Of a stretch of 34,783 nucleotides of DNA, positions 1 through 8,191 are shown piece by piece. Source of the DNA: an uncultured Lachnospiraceae bacterium. GTDB lineage: Bacteria > Bacillota > Clostridia > Lachnospirales > Lachnospiraceae. Each line of letters begins with the position of its first letter. Position 1 is the first letter of the stretch. A program made the position numbers and the translations under genes. The notes under the pieces were generated by a model. The model did not search any database, had not been told where the DNA came from, and saw nothing but the letters and a program-made list of their open reading frames with translations. The stretch is from positions 1-34,783 of the forward strand of contig CAMBLS010000005.1 in assembly GCA_945868485.1 (NCBI GenBank), in the 5' to 3' direction.

Positions 1-503
1 AAATTCAGGAAGGAGATCAAATTGAAATCCTGAATTATTACACTGTAGAGCAGATTGCAGAATTTATGGATGTAGTGCTTGATCCACATATGAATCTGTA
101 TGTGAATAATAAGCTTGCAGACAGGGAGACACCTGTCTATGAAAATTTTTCTGTGCTATGGACAGCAGAAGCTTTAGCCTCATTTGAAACTGAAATGATT
201 CAGGAACCGGATGAAGAGCTGGAAGAGGAAGCAGAAAAGTTACAAGGGGAAGATCAGCAGCCAGATAAAGAAGTAATAGAGGAGCCTGGCGGGGAGTTGT
301 CAATTCAGATCATTGTCAACAGAACTCCTGTTACATTAAGTGGTAAAGATTCTTACGTTTATGTAGATGTATTTGAAGCAATTGAGTTTGATTTATCAAG
401 ACCCAGAGGCAAGGGAATTGTGACTACATTAAATGGTAGGGCGGCACAGTATATGGAGCCAATCCATTCAGGAGATGTGATTGAAGTCTACTGGCAGGAA
501 TAG
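1..503 (+). CDS. C-terminal part of an FtsA-like cell-division/ATPase family protein (truncated at window start), with acidic linker and small C-terminal domain
   Basis: Frame 3 is open from the window start (IQEGDQIEILNYYTVEQIAEFMDVV...). Acidic linker EPDEELEEEAEKLQGEDQQPDKEVIEEPGGE precedes a compact ~65 aa domain. FtsA-like assignment rests on remembered gene context (upstream of a WalJ-like gene in Lachnospiraceae); the diagnostic N-terminus is off-window. Confidence 0.5.
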   Translation, partial: IQEGDQIEILNYYTVEQIAEFMDVVLDPHMNLYVNNKLADRETPVYENFSVLWTAEALASFETEMIQEPDEELEEEAEKLQGEDQQPDKEVIEEPGGELSIQIIVNRTPVTLSGKDSYVYVDVFEAIEFDLSRPRGKGIVTTLNGRAAQYMEPIHSGDVIEVYWQE

Positions 504-539
504 ATTTGAACAATCAGAAAAGATGAAAGGCAGAGAAAA

Positions 540-1370
540 ATGAGAATTTGCAGTATTGCCAGTGGGAGCAGTGGAAACTGTATTTATGTTGGTTCAGATA
601 CAACACACCTGTTGGTGGATGTAGGAATTAGTGGAAAGAGAACGGAAACAGGTTTAAACGAACTGAATTTGTCTATGCGTGACATTGACGGAATTTTTAT
701 AACCCATGAGCATGCAGATCACATTGCAGGGCTGGGAGTACTTGGACGCAAATATGGGATCCCTGTATATGCTACGAAAGGCACGATAGCGGCCATCAAG
801 AAAACTTCTTCTGTAGGAGCAATACCTGATGAATTATTTCAGCCAATTTGTGCAGATGAAAAAATCATTATTAAAGATTTAATCTGTAATCCCATGAAAA
901 TATCACATGATGCGGCAGAACCGGTGGCATATAGGATATCCCATGGTAAAAAGAAGGTAGGGATTATTACTGATCTTGGAACCTATAATGATTATACAGT
1001 AGAATCTTTAAGAGGAATGGATGCACTTTTATTAGAAGCCAATCATGATATAAATATGCTTCAGGTGGGTCCTTATCCATATTATTTGAAACAGCGTATT
1101 TTAGGAGATAGAGGACATCTTTCTAATGAGAGGGCAGGACAGCTTTTGTGTGATTTATTACATGATAAGCTACAGGCGGTCATGCTTGGACATCTCAGTA
1201 AGGAAAATAATCTTCCTGAACTTGCTTATGAGGCTGTCAGAGTAGAAGTGACTATGGCACAAATGAAAAGGGAAGAAGATGAGTGTGTGAGTACTCAAAT
1301 TAAGGCTTCTGATTTCCCTATGTATGTGGCATCAAGAAGTGAACCTTCACCGGTGATACATATTGCATAG
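540..1370 (+). CDS. MBL-fold metallo-hydrolase, WalJ/YycJ type
   Basis: N-terminus MRICSIASGSSGNCIYVG and metal-binding motif THEHADHI; length 276 aa. Confidence 0.88.
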   Translation: MRICSIASGSSGNCIYVGSDTTHLLVDVGISGKRTETGLNELNLSMRDIDGIFITHEHADHIAGLGVLGRKYGIPVYATKGTIAAIKKTSSVGAIPDELFQPICADEKIIIKDLICNPMKISHDAAEPVAYRISHGKKKVGIITDLGTYNDYTVESLRGMDALLLEANHDINMLQVGPYPYYLKQRILGDRGHLSNERAGQLLCDLLHDKLQAVMLGHLSKENNLPELAYEAVRVEVTMAQMKREEDECVSTQIKASDFPMYVASRSEPSPVIHIA

Positions 1371-1438
1371 GAGATTTGATTTAAAGAGATATCATTAAGT
1401 GTTTACCAATAAAGGACACTTTAAATATGGAGGGAAAA

Positions 1439-1711
1439 ATGAATAAAACAATTATTACAGTAGTCGGAAAGGATACAGTGGGAATTATTGCAAAGGTCTG
1501 TACCTATCTTGCTGAAAACAAAATCAATATTCTGGATATTTCACAGACCATCGTGCAGGGTTATTTTAATATGATGATGATCGTTGATACCAATCATATG
1601 GAAAAACATTTTGGTGAGATGGCAGATGAGCTTCATGTATTAGGAGAAGAAATCGGTGTAGACATTAAATGTCAGAAGGAAGAAATCTTTGACAAGATGC
1701 ACAGAATTTAA
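1439..1711 (+). CDS. ACT domain-containing protein (UPF0237 family)
   Basis: [50 protein letters not shown] is a stand-alone ACT domain. Start moved from 1427 to 1439 because GGAGGG overlaps the upstream ATG and acts as the RBS for the second ATG. Confidence 0.88.
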   Translation: MNKTIITVVGKDTVGIIAKVCTYLAENKINILDISQTIVQGYFNMMMIVDTNHMEKHFGEMADELHVLGEEIGVDIKCQKEEIFDKMHRI

Positions 1712-1743
1712 CCTTATTTTTTATAATACCCGGAGAGGAAAAT

Positions 1744-3108
1744 ATGATTAATTTATTTGAAGTTGTTGAAACCAATGAAATGATTACGAAAGAAAATCTG
1801 GATGTCCGTACAATCACCCTTGGGATTAGTCTTCTTGATTGTATTGATTCGGATTTAAACAGATTAAATGAAAAAATATACAATAAGATATATAATGCAG
1901 CCAAAGATCTGGTAAATACAGGGGAGGAGATTTCCAGAGAATTTGGAATTCCCATTGTAAATAAAAGAATTTCAGTAACTCCCATTGCACTGATTGGAGG
2001 TGCTGCATGTAAAACGACAGAGGATTTTGCATCAATAGCAAAAACCCTTGATCGAGTAGCACATGAGGTAGGAGTGAATTTTATTGGAGGTTACTCTGCA
2101 CTGGTATCAAAGGGAATGACACCGGCAGATGAATTACTGATACGCTCTATTCCACTTGCCTTATCCAACACAGAGCGGGTGTGCAGTTCTGTAAATCTTG
2201 GGTCTACTAAGACCGGAATTAATATGGATGCAGTAAGGCTGATGGGCGAAATTGTAAAGAAAACAGCTGAATATACCAAAGAACAGGATTCTCTGGGCTG
2301 TGCCAAGCTTGTAGTCTTCTGCAATGCACCGGATGATAATCCTTTTATGGCAGGAGCTTTTCATGGTGTTACAGAAGCGGATAAGATTATTAATGTAGGT
2401 GTCAGCGGTCCAGGGGTTGTAAAGACAGCACTGAGTAAGGTACGCGGAGAGAATTTTGAGGTTCTATGTGAAACAATCAAAAAAACGGCGTTTAAGGTTA
2501 CCCGTGTGGGGCAATTAGTGGCACAGGAGGCTTCTGCAAGGCTGGGAGTTCCCTTTGGAATTGTTGATTTGTCTTTGGCACCTACACCGGCAATTGGTGA
2601 CAGTGTGGCAGATATTTTGTGTGAGATTGGTCTTGAATATGCCGGAGCGCCAGGAACCACAGCAGCATTGGCATTATTGAATGATCAGGTAAAGAAGGGC
2701 GGTGTAATGGCATCCTCATATGTAGGAGGCTTAAGCGGAGCCTTTATTCCAGTTAGTGAAGACCAGGGAATGATTGATGCAGTGGAAGCAGGGGCACTTA
2801 CGCTGGAGAAGTTGGAAGCAATGACCTGTGTATGTTCTGTAGGATTAGATATGATTGCTATTCCAGGAGATACGAAAGATACTACCATTTCAGGTATCAT
2901 TGCAGATGAAATGGCAATTGGAATGGTAAACCAGAAAACCACGGCAGTTCGTATTATTCCGGTAATCGGAAAGGGCGTTGGAGAGACGGTTGAATTTGGT
3001 GGTCTATTAGGATACGCTCCTATTATGCCTGTGAATCAGTTTTCCTGCGATGCCTTTGTGAATCGTGGAGGAAGGATTCCTGCACCGATTCATAGTTTTA
3101 AAAATTAG
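1744..3108 (+). CDS. PFL family protein (UPF0210/DUF711)
   Basis: [33 protein letters not shown]..., 454 aa, directly downstream of the UPF0237 ACT gene (a known conserved pair). Confidence 0.88.
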   Translation: MINLFEVVETNEMITKENLDVRTITLGISLLDCIDSDLNRLNEKIYNKIYNAAKDLVNTGEEISREFGIPIVNKRISVTPIALIGGAACKTTEDFASIAKTLDRVAHEVGVNFIGGYSALVSKGMTPADELLIRSIPLALSNTERVCSSVNLGSTKTGINMDAVRLMGEIVKKTAEYTKEQDSLGCAKLVVFCNAPDDNPFMAGAFHGVTEADKIINVGVSGPGVVKTALSKVRGENFEVLCETIKKTAFKVTRVGQLVAQEASARLGVPFGIVDLSLAPTPAIGDSVADILCEIGLEYAGAPGTTAALALLNDQVKKGGVMASSYVGGLSGAFIPVSEDQGMIDAVEAGALTLEKLEAMTCVCSVGLDMIAIPGDTKDTTISGIIADEMAIGMVNQKTTAVRIIPVIGKGVGETVEFGGLLGYAPIMPVNQFSCDAFVNRGGRIPAPIHSFKN

Positions 3109-3174
3109 GAAATTTTTAAGATGCTATACACGGAGAACAATCTCGTAGTGTGCAATAGTTTGTGAGGGGCAGAA

Positions 3175-4059
3175 ATGAGGAAAAATGGCAGTAACCGTAG
3201 AGATAAGAAAGGAAAGCTGATGTCTTTTGGATATTTACTCCCAAGTCTGGGCGGTGTGCTGCTGTTTTTTGTGTTACCTTTTTTGATTGTAATTTATTAC
3301 TCGATGGTAGACAATCCAATTAATCATCAGTTTGTGTTTTTAGACAATTTTATTATGGTTTTTAAGAATGCAGCTTTTTTGCAGGCAGCCAGAAATACTC
3401 TGATTTTTTCTGCGACTGCGGTTCCTTTGGCAGTAGTATTATCACTTTTTCTTGCAATGATGTTGGAAAGTAAAATACCATGCAGGAGTCAGTTCAGAAC
3501 CTTTTTTTTAAGCCCCATGATGGTGCCGGTCGCATCTGTTGTATTGATCTGGCAGGTGCTGTTTCATTACAATGGCACTATGAATGAGGTGTTGGCAGTT
3601 TTTCATCTTGATAAGATCGACTGGTTGAATTCGGCTTATGCGCAGGTTGTTCTTGTGGTGCTTTTTTTGTGGAAAAATCTTGGATATAATATGATTCTTT
3701 TTATGGCAGCATTGAGCAGTATGCCGAAGGATATCCTAGAGGTTGCAGTTTTGGAGAGTGCATCTCCTTTTCAGATTTTCTGGCATATAAAGTTGAGATA
3801 TATGTCATCAACAATCCTTTTTGTTACAATTATGTCACTGATTAATTCTTTTAAGGTTTTTAGGGAAATTTATCTCTTAAAGGGCGATTATCCTTATGAT
3901 ACCATGTACATGCTACAGCATTTTATGAATAACACATTTGGAAGACTTGATTATCAAAAAATGTCAGCAGCAGCAATTATGATGGCAGTGGTAATGGTAA
4001 TTATTATTGGAATTTTGTTCTTAACCGAGAACTATTTCGGAAAGGACGTGGAAGGATGA
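3175..4059 (+). CDS. Carbohydrate ABC transporter permease, MalF/UgpA type
   Basis: Six-TM profile; EAA-like loop EVAVLESASPFQIFWHIKLRYMSS. Confidence 0.85.
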   Translation: MRKNGSNRRDKKGKLMSFGYLLPSLGGVLLFFVLPFLIVIYYSMVDNPINHQFVFLDNFIMVFKNAAFLQAARNTLIFSATAVPLAVVLSLFLAMMLESKIPCRSQFRTFFLSPMMVPVASVVLIWQVLFHYNGTMNEVLAVFHLDKIDWLNSAYAQVVLVVLFLWKNLGYNMILFMAALSSMPKDILEVAVLESASPFQIFWHIKLRYMSSTILFVTIMSLINSFKVFREIYLLKGDYPYDTMYMLQHFMNNTFGRLDYQKMSAAAIMMAVVMVIIIGILFLTENYFGKDVEG

Positions 4060-5027
4060 AGCTACAAAGTGATGGAAGATTAGGGGCTGGCGATAAGACA
4101 CTGGAACAGTGGACTAAAAGAAATAAAAAAAGAAAGAGAATGAAACATGCCAGAGAATTGGTGAGAATTACGCTCCTTACCACGATAGCAGGTTGCTTTG
4201 CAGTTCTTTTTCTGATGCCGATTGTGCTTACAGTGACCAATTCATTTATGTCGGCATCTGAAATTTCCGCAAATTATGGTCAGGTTTTTGCGACTACAAA
4301 CACGGGAGGGAAGGTTTATATTGCGGAAAAGGTGAACCTGAAATTCATTCCCGATATGGTGTCTTTCAGCCAATATATTACAGTGTTGCTAAAGAGCCCT
4401 GAATATTTATTGAAATTCTGGAACTCTGTAATTTTGGTAGTGCCAATCGTGGCATTTCAGTTGCTGGTTGCGGCAGGGGCTGCTTATGGATTTACCAGAT
4501 ACAGAGGCAGAATTAAGGAAATCATTTTTTTTGTATATATTATTCTGATGCTGATGCCTTATCAGGTTACGCTGGTTCCTAATTATCTGGTTGCACAATG
4601 GACTCATATCATCGATACAAATTGGGCAATCTGGTTACCTGGAATTTTTTCACCTTTTGCAGTATATCTTCTCACCAAGTATATGAGAAGAATTCCAACA
4701 TCGGTGATGGAAGCAGCACAGATTGACGGAGCAGGAGAATGGCAGATTTTTCAAAAAATCTGTTTGCCCCTTTGCAAGGGGGCAATGTGCTCAATAGCAA
4801 TTTTAATATTTATCGATTACTGGAATATGGTAGAGCAGCCATTAATCCTGTTGTCAGATCAGGAAAGGCATCCGCTGTCGGTATTTTTGTCCAAAATTAA
4901 TGCGGGAGAAATTGGGCTTGCGTTTGCAGTGGCTACCATTTATATGGTACCACCGATATTAGTTTTTCTCTATGGAGAAGATTATTTGGTAGAGGGAATT
5001 ACTTATCAGGGCGGTATTAAGGGATAG
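4056..5027 (+). CDS. Carbohydrate ABC transporter permease, MalG/UgpE type
   Basis: EAA loop MEAAQIDGAGEWQIFQKICLPLCK; ATGA overlap with the preceding permease. Confidence 0.88.
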   Translation: MKLQSDGRLGAGDKTLEQWTKRNKKRKRMKHARELVRITLLTTIAGCFAVLFLMPIVLTVTNSFMSASEISANYGQVFATTNTGGKVYIAEKVNLKFIPDMVSFSQYITVLLKSPEYLLKFWNSVILVVPIVAFQLLVAAGAAYGFTRYRGRIKEIIFFVYIILMLMPYQVTLVPNYLVAQWTHIIDTNWAIWLPGIFSPFAVYLLTKYMRRIPTSVMEAAQIDGAGEWQIFQKICLPLCKGAMCSIAILIFIDYWNMVEQPLILLSDQERHPLSVFLSKINAGEIGLAFAVATIYMVPPILVFLYGEDYLVEGITYQGGIKG

Positions 5028-5061
5028 TATTTGAAGAAAAAGAAAGGTTAAGGGGAGAATA

Positions 5062-7035
5062 ATGAACGAGATTGAAGGAAAAAAAAGAAGAGAGTGGGTA
5101 AAGAATGCAGCCATTGTCTTTTTAACGATTATGCTATTACTCACTTTCTTTTCTAATACCATAATGAATTATTCTTTGCCAGAGGTTGCAACTGCATATG
5201 TCCAGAGGGGATCCATTACAGCGAAGGTAAGAGGTACGGGCAATGTTGAGGCAACCGATCCTTACAAGGTTATGGCAAAGGAGTCCAGAGTGATTGCCAG
5301 TGTGGCTGTAAAGCAGGGAGATCAGGTGGAGAAGGATCAGGTGCTTTACTACCTTGAAGATGCGGAAAGTGATGAGTTAAAAAAGGCAGAGAATGAACTG
5401 GAAGAATTAGAGCTTACCTATATGAAAGGCTTGTTTGGGGGGACTGTCTCTCCTGAGGTTATTAATAAGGTGGCAAGTGGAAACACGGACACCTTTGCTT
5501 CTTACCAGGCAATGGTAACTGACATGCAGAATCGGCTTAAGGCGGCAGAGACTAGAGTTCAGGAATGTCAAAAAGCAGTGGAGGATGTGACTCTTCAAAG
5601 TACCATTAGCACCAATGATGCAGGAGTTAGCACTATTTCTGATGAACTCAGTAAAGATAAGGCAACTACTGATCTTGCAAAGGCAGAAAAGGAGTTTGAA
5701 AGGCAGAAAGCCGAAAGGATTGGAGCACTGAATGCACAGATTGACGAGATAGAGAAGCAGATTTTAGATTTGCGGGTTCTGATTTTAAATGGAACAACAG
5801 AAATTGAGTCAGGGTCAACGGGAACAGCATCAGGGGCAACATTGGATTTACAGGATAAGAAAGCTGAAGCACTCACGAAGTTGAATGAAAAATTAGGGGC
5901 ATTGAATAGTGGAATTGGTACATCATTTGCCAGTGCTTCGGAGGCGTATGCGTGGAGTAAAAATACAGACTGGAATCAACTCAATAATGATCAGCAGGTT
6001 GCGTTGCAGAAGTTTTTGGCTGCATATGCAGATTATAATGAGTACAGTACTAACTTAAATGATGTTTCCCTTATTGCAAGTAATGAGGAAAAGCTGGCAC
6101 AAAAGGAAAATGAACTGGCAGCGCTGCAGGGTAAACTTGCGGAAGTGAATGCAATTACTGTTTCTTCAAGCCAGAGCGTGCAGGATGCCCAGAACAAGTT
6201 AAATCAGGCAAACAGAAACATTATTGAAATCACCAATGCAAACAAGCAGTCAGCTGCCGCTTATCAAAACCGACTTGCCAATGCAAATGCAGCTCTGAAA
6301 AATGCTCAGGCAGTTTATGAGCTGTTAAAAGCGGAGCAGACGAAGCTTGCTGCAGATATTAATGCACAGCTGGATCTTACCAAGACTAATCAGGATATTG
6401 CAGAGAAAAAGGAAGAGATTGCCAAGCTGAAGGAACGGTCTATGGGGGCGGCAATCAAATCTCCTGTTGCAGGGACCATTACAAGTCTTGCTTATGCGGC
6501 GGGAGAAACGACCAAGCCGGAGGAAGCAGTGGCTGTCATTCAGGTGGAAGGGAAAGGGTTTACCCTGTCTATTTCAGTAACCAATGAGCAGGCAAAAAAG
6601 GTGCAGGTGGGAGATACAGCAGAGCTTCAGAATGCATGGTATTATGATGATGTTAAGGCAATTTTAAAGTCCATCAAGCCGGATCCCGATAATCCGGGAC
6701 AAAAGAAGCTGTTGGTATTTGATGTAACTGGAAGCAGCATTCAGGATGGGCAGGCGCTTAATATTTCGGTGGGACAAAGAAGCGCAGAATATGAACTGGT
6801 AGTGCCAAACAGTGCAGTGCGTGAAGATAATAATGGTAAATTTATTTTGATTGTAGAGTCTAAGAGCAGTCCGTTGGGCAATCGCTATATTGCCACCAGG
6901 GTAGATGTTGAGGTCCTTGCTTCCGATGATAACAATTCGGCAATTTCAGCAGGACTTTACGGATATGAATATGTAATTACAACCTCCACCAAGCCGGTAG
7001 AAGCTGGGAAACAGGTCAGATTGAACGAGTCATAA
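5062..7035 (+). CDS. HlyD/RND-type periplasmic adaptor (membrane fusion) protein with long coiled-coil
   Basis: N-terminal TM, GSITAKVRGTGNVEATDPYKVMAKESRVIASVAVKQGDQVEKDQVLYYLED (first lipoyl half), long Ala/Lys/Glu-rich helical region, second half AAIKSPVAGTITSLAYAAGE. Confidence 0.88.
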   Translation: MNEIEGKKRREWVKNAAIVFLTIMLLLTFFSNTIMNYSLPEVATAYVQRGSITAKVRGTGNVEATDPYKVMAKESRVIASVAVKQGDQVEKDQVLYYLEDAESDELKKAENELEELELTYMKGLFGGTVSPEVINKVASGNTDTFASYQAMVTDMQNRLKAAETRVQECQKAVEDVTLQSTISTNDAGVSTISDELSKDKATTDLAKAEKEFERQKAERIGALNAQIDEIEKQILDLRVLILNGTTEIESGSTGTASGATLDLQDKKAEALTKLNEKLGALNSGIGTSFASASEAYAWSKNTDWNQLNNDQQVALQKFLAAYADYNEYSTNLNDVSLIASNEEKLAQKENELAALQGKLAEVNAITVSSSQSVQDAQNKLNQANRNIIEITNANKQSAAAYQNRLANANAALKNAQAVYELLKAEQTKLAADINAQLDLTKTNQDIAEKKEEIAKLKERSMGAAIKSPVAGTITSLAYAAGETTKPEEAVAVIQVEGKGFTLSISVTNEQAKKVQVGDTAELQNAWYYDDVKAILKSIKPDPDNPGQKKLLVFDVTGSSIQDGQALNISVGQRSAEYELVVPNSAVREDNNGKFILIVESKSSPLGNRYIATRVDVEVLASDDNNSAISAGLYGYEYVITTSTKPVEAGKQVRLNES

Positions 7036-7078
7036 GGAAAGCAGCATAAAATTAAAGAAATTGAGAAAGGAAAAGCAA

Positions 7079-8182
7079 ATGATTTATAAAATAAAAGAAT
7101 TTACAGCAAAAGTTACGCTTGTTCAGATCGTGTTTTTCCTGGCTGCTATTCTTTCGTTTCTTATCTTTGTTTTTTTGACGATCTGGTCTGTAATTCAGGA
7201 AAATGAGTTGTCTGATCAACAAGCAGCAGCAAGATGGGATGAGGAAGGAGACAGTGCGCAGGTAAGCTGTTTTTTTGCCGAAAATGTCAAAGTAGATGAA
7301 TTTGTCCTTAGAAGTTTTGAAAAAAAATTGGATCAAAGCCTGTCAGAGGTTTTAACCCAAGAGGAAACAGAAGAAGAAAATGGCAAAAGATTATGGATTG
7401 ATGCATATAGTTCTTTGGGAACGATTACTGTTATCAGTGAAAAAGGAAAGCTGGAAGAAGTAAATGCAGTGGGAATCGGAGGAGATTTTTTCATGTTTCA
7501 TCCGTTGCAGCTTCTTTCGGGGAGATATTTTTCCGGAAATGAGCTGATGAAGGATGCAATTATTTTGGATGAGGATGCTGCATGGCAGCTCTTTGGTTCT
7601 AATGATATAGCAGGTATGAGTGTGATGATCGGAGGCGTTCCGCATTATGTGTCAGGAGTTGTGAAACGACCGGAAGGGAGATTTGCTAAAAGTGCAGGTC
7701 TTGATAAAACGGTTGTGTATGTGTCTTATGAAACGCTTTCCGGGTATGGCAAAACAGATGGAATAAACACATATGAAGTAGTGGCACCGAATCCGGTAAA
7801 ACATTTTGTCTTTAATTGTGTAAAAGAAAAAATTGGATTTAAGGAAAATGATATGGTAGTGGTGGAGAATTCCTCTCGTTACTTGCCGGAATCATTAATT
7901 CCTGTTATGCTTGATTATGGAACAAGGTCTATGCAAAATACTGCCGTAAGATTTCCTTATTGGGAAAACATTGCAAGAGGCTGGGAAGATGTGTTGGCAT
8001 TGGTTGGATTATTCCGTGCTGTTTTGCTGGCGATTTCGATGGGTATTGTTGCTGTTTTTCTTATTAAAAGATGGCATAAAAGAAAAATTCATTTCAAGGA
8101 CATTGGGGGTTTTTTAATAGATACAAAAGAAAAGGTAATCCTGAAAGCACAGCGGGAGAAAAATAAGTGGCAGGATTTTTAG
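7079..8182 (+). CDS. Membrane protein with MacB periplasmic-core-like domain, apparently lacking the FtsX permease TM bundle
   Basis: N-terminal TM (VQIVFFLAAILSFLIFVFLTIWSV), MacB_PCD-like pattern (HPLQLLSGRYFSGNELMKDAIILDEDAAWQLFGSNDIAGMSVMIGGVPHYVSGVVKRPEG), one C-terminal TM (LALVGLFRAVLLAISMGIVAVFLI). Start at ATG 7079 with upstream GAAAGGAAAAG. Confidence 0.65.
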   Translation: MIYKIKEFTAKVTLVQIVFFLAAILSFLIFVFLTIWSVIQENELSDQQAAARWDEEGDSAQVSCFFAENVKVDEFVLRSFEKKLDQSLSEVLTQEETEEENGKRLWIDAYSSLGTITVISEKGKLEEVNAVGIGGDFFMFHPLQLLSGRYFSGNELMKDAIILDEDAAWQLFGSNDIAGMSVMIGGVPHYVSGVVKRPEGRFAKSAGLDKTVVYVSYETLSGYGKTDGINTYEVVAPNPVKHFVFNCVKEKIGFKENDMVVVENSSRYLPESLIPVMLDYGTRSMQNTAVRFPYWENIARGWEDVLALVGLFRAVLLAISMGIVAVFLIKRWHKRKIHFKDIGGFLIDTKEKVILKAQREKNKWQDF

Positions 8183-8191
8183 GAGGATTTT

